This document shows, piece by piece, positions 37,570-52,100 of a stretch of 64,000 nucleotides of DNA. The DNA lies in contig NC_091106.1 of the NCBI RefSeq assembly GCF_024713975.1, forward strand, positions 10,271,001-10,335,000, written 5' to 3'. Positions within the stretch are counted from its first letter, which is position 1. Every line of letters starts with the position of its first letter. The DNA is from Paralichthys olivaceus. Taxonomy: Eukaryota; Chordata; Actinopteri; Pleuronectiformes; Paralichthyidae. The notes under the pieces were generated by a model. The model was given only the letters and a program-made list of their open reading frames with translations, did no database searches and had not been told where the DNA came from. A program made the position numbers and the translations under genes.

Positions 37570-39243
37570 GACAGAACATTTCTGGCCTTCAGCTGACACG
37601 GAGGGAGAACAGAAGCAGGTGTCGCTGACTCTGCACCAGGGTCTTCGCTTCTTCTTTTCACCCGACTGGTGGGGGTGCAGTGCCATTTAGCTTTTTCAGG
37701 GGATCCTCCAGGTCGCAATTCAGGAGGAGCTCTGCTCATTTCCTCAACTTTTCAAGAACAAAATAACTGTACCAGAGGAAGAAGGGTCTTTTCACTAACC
37801 AACTGGTTCATTATTTCCCTAATAAGATCAATTTTGAGGCTTTCTTTCCAAAGAGAATGTTTCATTTAGTATGACATGTATTTATCTCTGTTATGCGAAT
37901 TTATATTATCAGTTGATTAAGGACCACATGCATGGACGTACTTTAATTTATAAACATGAAGTGTCTTTTTGAGGGTATCTACATATTATTGGTTGGTTGT
38001 AAAAAACATTAAATAGAATAGATACCTATTTATGGTGGGGGGAAATAATGAAAAGGCCTTTTTCTTAGTAACAACAATGATTCATTGATTGACTATTTTC
38101 AAAATTTCAAAAGGATTCCAATAACACTGTCTTTAACACCTGAGACAAGAAAACTTAAAACATTTAAATAGAACATTTGCTCTAATGCACTTTTGAAGAT
38201 CAAATCTGTGCCTACATGTTGTTCTTGTCTGGGGCCCTAATCTGTTCAGGAGTCTGAGAGTATATACAAGTGTTGTTCATGTCTTAGATTGAAACTTCCC
38301 AGCATCCTCAGTATTGTTGTGTGAATGACTGAGAGAAGCACAAACCAGGGATTTGGTTTGTTTTGAATCTACTGTAGGTGTGTGTGTGGCCTGGTTCTGT
38401 GTCTTCTGAAATAAGGAGCAATATACTGTGTGTATGTTGATACATTTAATTATTTATTGTTTTTTCAAGTGTACTTATAAGTTGTTAAAAGTGTGGGTTC
38501 AACCAAGTGTGTTTACAATGTGTGTTTCCATGTTTTCTAATGACTTGGATCCTGAACATTCTCACAATGAATTAGGCAGATGGCAAACTGCAGCCTGTTT
38601 CTCATTTCTTTGCCGTGTTTGCCGATGATATCATCGTGTTTGTTCAGAGAAACTTCAATGAAGCTCATGTTCTTTCAGATAAGTCTTAACATGTTTATTT
38701 TTTATGGTTCTCTTTAAAAATGGCTGGTGTTTTTGTCGGCATAGTTTTGGAGTTGGAACACTGTCGTCGTCTTAATGTTTGTTCTCTCGAGTAAATGTTC
38801 AGTTCATCTGTCTAGGCAATCCCATGTTATAACACACTAGTTAAAGTGATGTGGTTAGCACAAGCACAAGCTGATCATCCGAATGAGTTTATAATGTCAC
38901 TTTTTGAAGTTGGAAACATGGGAAAGTTGTGTTTGCAATGGCAAGCTGTCCTCCTGTTATATAAAACTGCAGACACCTGCAGTGGACCTTTGATTATTTG
39001 TACAGATGGGTCGTGGCTCATTCCTGTTATTTCATAACTCCAGAGGTGGAGCGGTGTCTGGATAATATGACTTTTTTTAAATTATTATTTTTCTCCAGTG
39101 TTATGAATACCTGGGCTTAAACTTTTTCATACCAGCAGTTTTCTTCTCTCTTCCTTCTCAGGAAGTTTGTACACTCCGATTAAATATGAAATGAATACAG
39201 GAGTGTTTGTTTCCTGATCTATGCTTTTCAGTATTCATCTGGC

Positions 39244-39249
39244 AATAAA
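39244..39249 (+). terminator. tmem87b polyadenylation signal (candidate)
   Basis: AATAAA about 1.7 kb after the tmem87b stop codon, in AT-rich sequence. It is a plausible distal end of the 3' UTR. Confidence 0.4.
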
Positions 39250-39689
39250 AACACACTGCATATTTTACTATGGATTTAAAGTCTGTTTTTAAAGCTGTCT
39301 TGCAAATACTAGATTCAAGAGTTTGGATCTGTTGAATGAAAAGGCTATAGTGAGGAAAATTATGATGAATGACGATGAAACGCAGAGACTTAAATTTTAA
39401 CAGGCAAGATTGAATGAAGCCCAGTTGCTGTATTTTTTTTTCCTCAAGCCATTAGCCCTTAATGTGCTTGTAACTAAGAAGCTGAAACAACACATCATTT
39501 ATTAACAGGCCAACACATTTGTCATGTCACCATTCTGGTTTGACCTTTACAAGTTGGCATCAACAATGCGGCGCTGGGTTTTAACCTTAACAACCCTTTG
39601 TTCCGTTGTCAGTGAAATAAGACGTTTTGAAATCTGCCACACTATTTGTTTTAAAACACCAAACAGTAATCTGCAATGACACAGTTAAG

Positions 39690-40145
39690 AAGGTAGAATG
39701 CCGAATACCTCCACCAAGGGTCCTATCAACCCATGTTTTTTTCCTGGATCCATTCCTTTGTCCAGGTCTGTGCCAAAATATTTTAAGGTACTGTGGTGGA
39801 AAAATACTACCCTCCAATGAAGTCACATTTAAATCCACCAAATTGCACACACTCAAATATATCTGTCCCCTTTATCGTGTCCAACTTTTTTTTATCAAGA
39901 TCTATGAGTTATTCCTTGGAAAATGTTGAAAATATTTTTTTAAATGGCCTGGACTCAGAATGTTAAAATAAAACGTCCTGTATCCACACCCTGATCTGGA
40001 TCTGCATAAAATATTAATTGGAGCTTTCTTTATCCATCCTCCCACCAAGTTGGGTAAAAATCTGTTCAGTAGTTTTTGTGGGATTCTGTTCTCAATCAAA
40101 CCGATGGACGGGGGAAAATATAACCTCCGTGGCGGAGGTAATAAA
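39690..40145 (+). repeat. dispersed fish repeat, copy with terminal palindromes
   Basis: Begins near GAATACCTCCACCAAGG and ends ATAACCTCCGTGGCGGAGGT (to 40140). The ends are loosely inverted, and the 3' palindrome also terminates the copy at 17040-17455 as CCTCCATGGTGGAGGT. Internal blocks ATCTGTTCAGTAGTTTTTG and CATCCTCCCACCAAGTT are shared with the other copies. Confidence 0.65.
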
Positions 40146-40259
40146 ACCATCACTGTCGTTAAGGGTTAAACACTAGAACATGCGCTTATCTTGATCAAAG
40201 CTGTGTGGCTCATAGCGAGAGAGGTCTGGTTCCTCTCAGCTTTACATTGAACTAACCTG

Positions 40260-40440
40260 CAAAACAAATGTATTGGGTGTTTTCTCATCAATTACCTATC
40301 GATGATTTCACCCCTTCCTCCCAACTTGGTGGAAGGATGCAATATCTGTCAGGGAAGAAGTGTGTCTAATTTAGAGAGTCCTGATTGAGTTTAAATGGAT
40401 TGTTGGGCCGTGGCGGAGGTACTTTCTCTACTGAATGCCA
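40260..40440 (+). repeat. short further fragment of the same dispersed repeat
   Basis: Contains CCTCCCAACTTGGTGGAAGGATGCAA (in parts CCTCCCAACTTGG and TGGAAGGATGCAA) and ends GTGGCGGAGGTA at 40410-40421, like the terminus of the preceding copy. Confidence 0.45.
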
Positions 40441-43150
40441 TCCTAGTTATGTATGCTTCAGTCTATGGTCATAAGATATTTGGATCATTATCACTATCAT
40501 AATTTTATTAGTAAGTGTAATGTAGATTACAGGCCAAGAGAGACAAAAGCAAAATGCTTTCCTGTTCCCCTCACATATTTCTGGACCTCCTCCAAACATT
40601 TATCCCACATGAAAGTTGATCCACAGATGACCTCTCTTGTCTCCGGCATAATAAAAGTGGAGCTGAATTCCTCCACTGTGCCGTCTCATTCTGCACTAAC
40701 CCACCCGCAACGACACACGTGCCTCTTTAACGTTTTGATGGCAATCCATAAAATGAAAACGTTTCTGCTGTTTCACTTCAAAATGATTTACGGTTTGGTG
40801 CATGAATGGGCAATTTTAAGGGATGTTTCAGAAGGCTACTGCATTTACTGTAGCTCGACATTTTACCGCCCTTGGAATTTCAAGAATTTTTGATGAGGAG
40901 ATTGTTTTCATCCTTTTTTTTGTGAAAAAATGTGCAGGAGCTTTAAAGTCCAGCTACAAATACACAGTGAAGCCCTGCAGCTAGACTTTCTCATGTACCA
41001 CTCTTTTGCTGGATTTGTGCCCATTTCATGCAAGAACTTCTCCAAAGCACAGGGTGACTTTCACAAACAGAAGCAGTTGTTCAAAAACAAATGATAAGCT
41101 CCATAAAACTGAAGTTACTTTGCTGTATTTTTGAATCTGCCTGCGTTTATGTATGATGATGACTCTCTGAAGTCACCTCGAGCATGAAGAGGAAGAGCAG
41201 ACAGAGCAGGAAAGTCATCGTGTTTCTGTGACCACACTGTGCTGGCTTCGCCTCAAGGCTCCCACTGTATATTTTCATCATTACCCTCCACCAAATGGCT
41301 TGTGTTATGTAGCTCAGCGCTCTCCAATCGTCGCTGGCAACATCCCTCGGCCTGAGAATGGATGAAACATGTGAACATCAAACAGCCTGAGGGAAAAACT
41401 TGAAACAAAGGCTGCAATGTGAGTGTTCCTGGTCCGGTTACTGGAGGAAATTAGGTCCCGCCATTAAGGCACGTTGTCACTTTCAAAGCAGTGCGTGCCG
41501 TCGCGGCATGTGTTTTGATTCTCACCATCCACTCCCTCACTGAAAGCATGAAGCTCCTCTGGCCCCCTTTTATTGCAACGTAAACCCCTGGATGGAGCCA
41601 GCCGAGTAGCGGGGGAAGCTGAGAGAACACATGTGGTGAGCATTAGTCTCTTCTTTCTGTAACAAATAGACACACTGAGATATGTTTTCAAAATGTGACA
41701 TCTAGTTCCTTGTGTTCAAGTCAAACAGGAAATACTGAGAGGCTGCTTTGTTGCCATGTGTCGACTGTGAACCATTGGCTCAGAGTCATAGTATGAAGCA
41801 CATATTTCTTCCTGTTTTAACCTTTTATCCATTCATTCAGAGAACTGTTCATCGCCATCCAACGTTCATATATCAGCTATGTGTTGGTTTGCGTTTCGCT
41901 CATTAAAATTCGCTCTCAGAGGATGTGAAGCACCGACCAAGAACATGTAATAGCACACTGTACAACATCAAGTGAGGTAGTTTCAACAAATGCTGAAAAG
42001 TTGGACTGGCTTTATTTGTTTTTTTTTTGCAGAGACAATTAAAATTCCAGATAAATTATGTAGTGCTCCGGCAAGCTCGCTAAATCATCTATGAATTAGA
42101 ATATGAGAATATGAGACTATTACATACAGAGTAATATTATGGAGGTTTTTTCTTATCTTTTTCAAGAGCTTTTGGACAGGACTTATTGATTTTATGCTCA
42201 GATTTTGCTTGCACTCAAATATGCCCTGCTTTGCCCTTGTACTCAGATGTTGTTTTCTTGCTTTGACAGACTTTCTGCGCTCCAGCTTCAGTTTTTATTC
42301 TCATGCTGCCTCTGAACAGAAGCAGCTTGAGCATGAGGAGAGGAGCTGAAGCTGAAATGCAGGATGTCTGTCCAAGTGCAAACAAGCGCACAGTTTGAGC
42401 ACAAGCTGAGGAAATCTAACAACAAGCGGGGGCTATTATAATACAAACCCAGGGTTTTGAGTGAGAGCATTACAACATTTGAATGTGAAGTCCTGCTCTG
42501 AAATTGTTACACCACACTCTTGAATAGAGAAAAAAATAAACGCCCTGGTACAATACTGTGTCTACTGTTTTAAAGAAAAACAACTCCCATAGTAAATGAC
42601 CGGTGCCTTAAACGAAGCAAGCTAGTACAACAAAAACAAATATACAGAATCTAATAGAAGTTAAACATGTGGCATTACAATGTAAAATCCAGCAACAATA
42701 TTTCCAATAAATTAGAGCCACAGGAGCACTAATGTCTTACAAGGATGTACCATCAATAAAGAGAGGGCAGTGCATCAGCCCCAGGGCCGGACCCTGGGCT
42801 ACTCAGACATGATTTATGATGGACAAAAATAAAAACATAAAGCAACGGTCATAGTTATCCATCCCTCCAACACGTTCATTATGCTTTTAGCTCCTTTTCA
42901 TGTATTCAGACTCACTCAGTCAAACAGCGTCAGTCATAGCACATCCTGACTACAGAAGCTTCTATGGTGTGTTTCTGCCATATACTGTTACAATCATAAC
43001 ATAACTGTTAAATATTGGCTGGTCACTCTCACTCTTTTGGTAATTAGGCCTGCGACTGGCAGCTCAAATAAATTCATCTCTGATCGGGGATGAGGAAACT
43101 CTTTCTTCTTCCTCTTCTGTGTCTAGTCTCCCTCCTTTCAAACTTTGCCC

Positions 43151-46100
43151 TCAGAAGTTGTTAGGTGAGACCAGAATGTGGACCCTGGCCACGTGCTTGG
43201 CCTGAAAGGTGCGGTCGCTGTACTCGGACATGTCCACGTCAATGCTGATCTCCTGCGGCCCGCGCAGCTGCTGGACTAGTATCAGCTCGCCAGTCTGTCT
43301 GTCCGAGCGCTGCATGACAAACATGCCCCGGGAGTTTCCACCCACTATGCCGAAGCGCAGGCTGTCTGGGCCTGTGCGCCCAGGGGCGGCTGCGGTCGCC
43401 ATACGGAAGAGCGTGGCGGGAGTCTGCAGGTTGGAAGGCAGAGACAGGTAGTGGAAAGACACGGTCTTCGGGGCCAAATGGCAGGAGCGGCTGTCCATGG
43501 GGCAGGGGTTTCTCTCACACTGACTACAAGACAGAAATACAGCAAATGTTAATGAGGGAGCATGACAGGACAAAGCAGTGCATGTTCTCTGTGTGTTTTA
43601 CAGTTGTTATGTAATGTGACCATTTACTCCTTGAGGAACAGTTACACAGTTAATCTGTGGGAAAGTGTTCATAAGTGTTCCTTTGTGACACATACATACA
43701 GAACATATGAGGTCAAGAGCCTGAGGTCTCTTGGCTGTTGTGAGCAGAAGATGTTGAAACAACAAGAAAGTTTTACTAACATATGAACCCTGCAGGTCAC
43801 AATCTCACATCACTGGCTTTTTGTAAACGGTAAATGGTCTTAGCATAATCATAATAAAAAACATATTGTTCCAACTTAAACACATCTTCCATCCATTCAT
43901 CGTGTACACTGCCTCCTTTGAGGGTCTCTGGAGGAGCCGGAGTCAATCTCAGCAGATATTCGGTGATAGCCTTGGTTTATGCCAGACAGGTCCAACATAC
44001 TCACATTCACACCTACGATCAATTTAAAGTCTCCAATTAACTTAACACCAATCTGCATTTTTTAACATGTTCATAGCCTTATTGTATTTTATGTCAATAT
44101 TGTATTCTTATGTAAATTTGGTCGGTATTCCAGAAAGGACAGCACAAGAATTTCAGTTCATAGGGAAACTTGTGTTCTTTGTGTATTTGACAATAAAATC
44201 TTTGAATCTTGAATGTCCGACTGTGCGAGGAAGCCAGAACATGCAAACACAGAGAAACCCTGGTCAAGCTGATATTCAAACTGCTATGAGATAACAGTGC
44301 TAACCACTGTACCGTCATGCTGTCCCTTTATAGAAATAATATACATATATAATACAATGTTGTACAATACATGTATTGTTTTATTATTGAGATTTTCCTT
44401 TGGCTCTCACAGAATCTTTTGTCTTCAAGTGCCACCCCAGCAGCTTATTATACTCCCTCAAACTTTTCTTTGTTTCTCAATATTACATATTTAAAAGGTT
44501 TGTCATTTTAAAAGATTCCATTGTGGTGTAATGACTTAAATGTAACTCTTCAATTTCCTCATCTCCTGACTTCCAGCCACTGGATTGGTTGGTTAGGTTT
44601 GTTACATCCCAAACTGCTACAGCTTACTTCAAAATATGTCTTTTATTATATAAAAAGCACAAAGGGGACATGCTAACATGTTTAAAAACTAGCTTTTTAC
44701 TAGCGGGGGTCTTTAATTTCTTGCAGCTGTAAGTAGCAATTTCCTTTTTGCACTGCATCCTGGGACATACCATTAATGAAGTAGATTTTCGTACAAACTC
44801 GCATGACTATACCGCATGGAATCAGGACACAGCTACTGGCCTTCTCTATTTTCTGCTTTATTCCTCATTACAAATGTTTTCCGAAACATTTATCCATCCC
44901 CTTAGCTGTTAGCGGAGCACCACATTGATGGTTCACCAGAAGAAGACAGAGCTTTGTTTCATGCCTATCTGATGACAGCAAACAGGGCGATGAAAGATGC
45001 AATGACACTGGCATTCAATGTGGTTGTCTGGGGAAGTTTTGCTGAGTGTGCATGTTCTATGTCAGAAATCTGTAATTCTGCTATATAACAGAACTCTCAA
45101 AAGTAAGATCTGGGAACATGGGGACATCTCTACGATGCCACATAATCTAAACCACTTTATTTGGAGGTAAAACTGAAATTGAATGCACCTAAAATGTTAT
45201 AGTCTATAATTGCAGCGTATTACTGTTAATGCACAACTACAGGTCCAGTGAGCCAAAGTTGAGGCTGGTGGCTAAACTGTGATAAATGTTTACAGCAGTT
45301 TTCGTCATGGTTTCATTGGCAGCCTTCGATTTCACCCCTAAATGTTTGGTTAACTTGGCCCGTGGTGATGTTGCTGCATTGCAAGATCGAAGCTGTTACC
45401 ATGGCGACTTGAATGTTATTTCAACCAACAAAAAGGATGACCAGAAGTACCAAAATAAGTACCAACTTGTATCAAACCTGGACAACTTTAAATGCACTTC
45501 TTTAATGACGGATCTTTCTCTCCACGTCACCCATCAGACTGTCGAATTTGATTTATATGCAGAGGGTCATGTGAAAGTTAACAACAATTCTCTGCTAAAG
45601 TGTGGAAGATTCTTAGGTGTGGAAGATGAGATCCTGGTTTATTTATTTCTATTCACTTATACAAGTGAGGGAGAAAACAAAAAGGCCACGCGCTGCTGTA
45701 TCCACTTACAATGGAGATGTCTTGACGTAGCTGATGTTGCCATGAGAACGAGGACACTCAGGGTTGACGCACTGGAAGCCTCCCCCCATGTTGATACAAG
45801 TCGTCCCTCGGCTACAGTTGTGCTGCTGGCTCAAACATTCGTCCACATCTGGAGGACAAAACAGTACAGACATGTAAGAACGAGGAACGGGGAGAGAGAC
45901 TTGCCAGACTGACTCCCTGCTTCCTGGTTACCACAGTGTGAGCAGTGGGTGCTGTGCAATGAGTGTTTATTTTTTTGATTTTTTTTTTAGTTTAGTCTCC
46001 CACAAACGCCTCATGTCCCAAAGATTCACTCTGCTGGAAGACGGTGAGGTCATTCATTCCACTGGCAAAAGCTTAATAAGCTTCAGGGGTGCTGATGGAA

Positions 46101-49100
46101 GCGGAAGCGAGGTTTGCACAGACACCTCTGCAGAAACTAAAAGCTCTGCGGCTACGAGGCTTTTTGGAGTCTCTCTAATTCACAGGTATTCCTCTCTGGA
46201 GCTGCATGCCCAGTGAGATCTCAGCCAGGGACCTTCTGAATGAGCCTTTGTGCTCTGCTGCCTTCTGTCACTCACCCTCGCAGCTCCGCCCATCTGGGAG
46301 CAACTTGTAGCCGCTGGGGCAAGAGCAGTGGTACGAGCCGGGGACGTTCACGCACTCGTGGATGCAGAGCTTGCCTCCTTGGTCAAGCCGGTACACTTCA
46401 CACTCATTCACATCTGTCAAGGAACAGAAGAACAAATGCATGTACATGCACACCTTTAAAATGCAATCGCATGGCAAGACTGTGACTTTGCAGATGCTGT
46501 AGAAGTGACTTGGGATATTGGTAAGGATCTGTAATGACAAAAGGTGCATTTGCTCCATCTTTTTGCACTTTCACCATCTTGCACATAAACACATTTGTTG
46601 CAGCTGCATGAAAAGTCTCACTTCAAAATCTTACTCAACCAATTACATCTTAAAAACAGCACAACTGTGACCTAAATGCTAATCAGCTTGTGACCTCTCG
46701 AGAGGATTATTTTGTTTGTCACAGACTGGCTCTACAGATTACCACCCATTTGTAACAACCTTAATCGCTAGAGGAGTAAAAGATTCACGTATTCAGGGAT
46801 CACTTCAGCATCCAAGTCCCAATAACATCTGGTACCTGTCCAGCTCTGCTGAGATGGCCGTTTAAAGTTCCAAGTATCTTTATTGTCCCTTTCAGGAAGC
46901 CAGGATCATACAAACAGACAAACCACAAACTGTAAAAACGTCCACATACATAAAGCACTAACACATTGGTGGACAACCAGCAGAAAGGGTTGGGGTTGGC
47001 AGGACATGTAGTTTAAAGAGTGGTTCAGAGACTATAACATACAGTCAAAGCACCAGTAAAATGATCTCAACAATCTGTGCAAATAAGCAATTTGTGCAAT
47101 AAAAAATACACAGAATACAGTTAAAGCTATCAGCAGTTGGTTCTAGGAACAGGCACCTGAGGGTAACAGTTCAAACTATGACCTCATAGCTCTCCATGAC
47201 TAAAGTTTCCCTCCTAAACACATGCTTGTTGTATCTTACCTGTTCCTCTGGTGAGGCTACTGAGCCTGTTTTTGTTGACCATGAGACAAATTTCCGTACC
47301 AAGCAGCAATGCAGAACATCGGTCTCCCCGCAGGGATCAAATAAATATGACAGAATTTCAGCTCACCCTGACAGATGCTGTTTTCAGAGGTGCCGCTCAT
47401 GTGAAAGCCTGCGTCGCAGCTGCAGTGTTGGGCTCGGTTCACTTGGGCGCAGCGAGGTCTGCGGCTGAACGCAGGGTCATTCATGACGCTCCACTCAGGT
47501 GGTGCTGCATCAGGGGAAGAAATATGACAGATGAATTACACACTGTAAACATGTATTAGCAGATCTCAGTATGGACTGTAGCACTGACCTGTCTGGGTCT
47601 GATGCTGGCAGTGAGAGCCGCTCCAGTTCTGGGGGCAGGTGCATTTGTACTGGTTAAGACCTTCCACACAGGTGCCTCCATTTTGGCAGGGGTTACTTGC
47701 ACACTCACTTATATCTGTGGGTATAGAGGGAGATCAACTTCTAACCTGCAGCTTCTTCAACACCTCCAGTTGTTTCAGAGAGTTTCAATCTGAAAATACC
47801 AGTTTGTTTGCATAAATTCATTTTTTATATTGAAAGAATATTCCATATACTAAATGATGATGTGATTTCCTATTAATCAAATGACACAAAGCGATGGTAA
47901 TCTTGTTTGAAAGAATATGAGTGGATATGAATATGAAGAATTTGCTTCAGGTTTAACTGAAAAGCCAAAAGTGTGACACTTAAAAAATACAGGAGATGGA
48001 AAAAAGTGAGGGAGCCTCTAAATCTTTCCTGTCTGCCATCCATCCATCCATAGAGCGGGAATGAGTCCATGCATCCAGTTTTGATAAATGATACTTCAGA
48101 AGGAGAGGCTGCTACTGTCATTATGGGCACAGCATGTCAACAGTAAGTCAGTGATGCCCTTTTATTTGTTCCATTTGTGGAAAAGTAGCGGCTATATTCA
48201 GAGAATCAGAAGGGTATCATTATTAAAGTGTAATTCAATAGAATCCATCTGCAGCTGCAAAGTTAAAGTTGTTGGTGTTTGTCGTGTATATGGATTCATA
48301 TTAGTTAACTTTATACAGTTTGAAGACATGTAAGGAAGTCGTTTTTTGGGAAATGTGAAGACTTTTCCTTTCAGAAAAACAAACAGTTGTGAAGTGCTCT
48401 GCTGTCGACACCCTTCAATACGTTGGGAATATTTTTAAGTCCAAATCAGAGTTCATCCATATTTTAGGGGGGTAGTATTTTTCCAGCTGTTGTTAAATGG
48501 GACTAGAAACCTGCAACTGCCACCAAAGAGCTGAGATAATGTCAGTGCAGGAAGGTGTGAATGGTTTTAACATATTTAATGTTCGTTTGTGCGTTTGTCA
48601 GCACTTAACCGATTTCCACAAAACTAAGAGGAAAAATGGATCATTGGCCAAGAAAGAACTGATTACATTTTGGCGTGGATCTACAAAAAAGAGGCAGATC
48701 CAGGAAGGAAGTTTCTACAACATTACGAGATAAAAAGGCATGTTAAGGTAACTGATATGTGTGAGTGTGAACAATTTGGTCCAGTGGAGGTATGCTCTCC
48801 AAGAGTTTATACTATTACATTCCTATTGCAAGTCTTCTTCATCTTAACATGTGCAAAGTTACATAGCTATAAATGTTTTTAGCTGTAAGCAAGAGCACAG
48901 TAATATATATAAGAGTTGTTACTAACTGAATACATACATGTACAGTGTAAAGTGCAGATCCATCCATTAATCCACTAAGAGGTTGATTGACTTATCTGGC
49001 ACGTAGATAATCATCAAGCAGTGGTCAACAGAGATAATCCTGAGTCAAATATTCTCTTTTCTGAATACAGAAATACTACAAACTGTTGACAGTAACAGAA

Positions 49101-52100
49101 GGTAAGATGGATAAATGAATGTCTAAGTGGATAAAAAGAACGTCATGCCTCTGATCAGGACACAGAGTTGTGCAGATGTTCTCTGCTGCTCTTGGAGCTC
49201 CGGCACTGACGCCGTACGATAGTGGATGGCAACCAATCCCTTTAATATTTATTTGGCTTCCTCAGGGGCCACCACAGAGCCATAACATGAAAAAGCCCAC
49301 TTCACTCCACTGAATATTTTTAGATTCTTCTTAACTTTTAAGGGTTTCACACTCTGTCAATGCTGCTCTTTAGACATGACTAAATATAGACCTCTGATTC
49401 CAGAGCTGAAAAACATGAACAGGGATAATACTGTGCAGAGTGGAACCTTCTCATGTTGCTTTAACCATGAGTGTCAATAAACATACGTGCACATGTTAAA
49501 CTGAGTGTGCCACTTGGAATTTTTTGGAAGAGCGCAATCGGAGCAAGCTGAAGGGGCTATCAATAGCGTGCTTAGCATACTTGTGTGTTATCAGACCATG
49601 GTGTGGGTATAATGTCTGGTCCTAACCCCGTCCAGTGGGACCGCTGTCAAAGAGCCAGGGGAAACATGAGCAAGAGAGGGAGGGCGTTATCTTACAGTAA
49701 CTGCTCATGAGGAGGAGAAACCTGAAGGGGAGAGCAGCCCTCGGTGGAATGCAGTACAGGTGTTTTTCTGTGTTCAGAGACATCTAATGCCATTTTAACG
49801 AGGGCTTCATTCAGTATGTTGAGCAGCTGAAGAATGGCTCTTTTCTTTGCTTGTTATCTGTGTGTGTGTGTGTTGTGTGTGTGTGTGTGCATGTGTCTGC
49901 TTGTAAAAATATCTTTGTGAGACCATTTTGAGGCTTAATCTTACGGAGTCAAGACTCTTTGGCCGGCCCTCATGTTCTGACCCACTTAGGACTTTTAGGT
50001 TTTTAGGCTCAGTATTTGGCATAGGTATGGGTTAGGGTATGGGTTAAGGATTAGGCTGAGTGATAGTTCAGGTTAGGATAAGGGGGTAGGGAACTCAATA
50101 TGCCAATGAGCGTCCTCACTAAAGAAGTACACAATTTGTGTTTGTGTCCAGATATGACAGATACTCATGTTGTGGGGACCATAATCTGTTCACAGAGTCA
50201 CATTAAGAGGATTTGTCTTCTGATGGAGACAAAAAAATGTCCCCATAACATGAATTATTACTTTTTAAGTTGAAGCCACGATTAAAAGTTAGGTTAAAGT
50301 TAGATTTAGGTTAAATTTAGCTTGAGTTTAGGTTAGTTTAGGTTAATTTAACAGCCCTAATCCTGCGATGAAAACATAAAGTAGTTAAAATAGACAGAAA
50401 TTAGGATTTTAATAGGCCTGGGATTTCTGTATGTTGCTCATCAAATAATAAACTCACCTTTACAGATGGCACTGATGCCGGTCCAGGTGCCGTTGTCCCG
50501 GCAAGCACGTGTGGCCGAGCCAACGAGGTGGTAGCCCTGAGAACAAGTGAAATGGACCTCGTGTCCGACAAAATACTTTGAGCCAAACTTGGTTCCGTGA
50601 GCTGGGGCCTCTAGGGAGGGGCAGGTGGTGGAAGCTGTGGGAGAGAGCACGAGAGTGAGGCTGGTCACATGTGGAGTCAGCCTCCCGACATCCTCTGGCA
50701 TTCCCTGCCTGGGGATATACACATGTCACTGAGCAGCGAGCGGAGAGCCTTCATGGGAAGGTTCGCTCCAAACGCCTCATTTGCAGTCAGTTAGCAGAGA
50801 AACGGCCATTCCTGTGAGTCAGAGTTGCACCACGCAGGAGCCAGATGCTATGCTATGCTGAACGTTTTCTAAAGAAAGCTTGTATAACATATATATACAA
50901 TGTAATCACATTACATAACATTGTGAATGCGTTACATTTCTGACTTTCATGAGCCAGTCACTCTTGAAGGACTGTGAGAAAATGTTTCCTATTCTATCAA
51001 CCTCAAGTGAAAACACTACATTTCAGATACTGTATTATAGGTTTTGCATTGCCAGACCTCAATGTAGTCCAGCTCATATTTATTATTGCAGTACAGCGAC
51101 AGCCAACTTTGACTCATTGAGGCCTTCTGACCAATTTTTGTGTCAGATTTTCAGACAAATGTGAACAAAATGGCTCAGGGTACACACAAAATCAGTGTGT
51201 GTCTGTAATAAATGCATATTATTATAACAATAACCAAATCCAAAAACTTTTGAATTTGATCCTGATCTGAGGCCGTGCAATGATTTTACTTGTCTTTTCA
51301 TTTTCCTTTATTGCTGCGAATGTTAAGTATCAGTCTCCCACTGTCTTGCCAAGTGCTCTCCACAGAGTTATGGACTGGACTGGTCCATCACTAACAAATT
51401 GGCCTCGTGCTTGTCCGCTGCCAAACAACACAATTCCATAAATCCACTTCTCCCTGTCGAGCGTACCCAGCTTTGTAACTGAGATGGCCCTGTGCAGTTT
51501 TGATGAATTTGTAATCCCATAATACAGGAAGCTCTCTGCTGTCACTGGTTGACAGGGGACACACACAAAAAACAGTTTGAAGATCAAACAATCGAATGTT
51601 CCTAAAAATGCTGTGGATGTGATACTTTGAAACCTTCAGCGATTCACTGAACTACTGAAGGAAACCTCAGCATGAGGTTTATACTGCATAGGATGCATAT
51701 TTAATGACTGCTCATTTGGAAGGGTCCTTTTTGTGAAGCTAATGCATAAAATATTCCAAAACATCAGAGGTTAAATGATGATCTACTTAAAGATTGACAT
51801 TCCAACCTTATACAATGTGTGTGACTTATTCTGTTTGATGAAGTATTTCTACCTAGATCGATAGATAGCATTTTTTGTATTTTACCTGAGAAATCTGATT
51901 AATGTTTATATCTATATCTTGGCAACATGACCCTGTCTTTTGTAAAATGAGAAGGGAGTTTGTAATAGTTTCCATTTTGCTCAGTTAAAATGAATGAATG
52001 CACAGATGGATGGATGAAATACTGTTGTGAACTATATGAACATCCCTGCACTGTGATAAACACCTGTGGTTATTGACAATGATATTGATTATGACGTGTG

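Larger units (their letters stand above)
37570..43150. other. tmem87b 3' UTR and convergent tmem87b-fbln7 region
   Basis: tmem87b and fbln7 converge here. The tmem87b 3' UTR probably runs to the AATAAA at 39244-39249. Dispersed repeat copies lie at 39690-40145 and about 40260-40440. From 40450 to 43150 no exon was recognised; the fbln7 3' UTR must occupy the right-hand end. Open frames here have no protein-like features. Confidence 0.6.

Noticed and set aside
40453..40893. 146-aa plus-strand frame in the tmem87b-fbln7 gap
   Set aside because: No signal peptide, domain or similarity recognised; composition like intergenic sequence.
45286..45912. 208-aa plus-strand open frame
   Set aside because: It overlaps fbln7 exon 7 on the opposite strand, has no recognisable domain, and its upstream half is ordinary intron sequence.
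50026..50350. Interstitial telomere array
   Set aside because: GTTAGG-like units are irregular and mixed with other sequence; better explained as part of an interspersed repeat.
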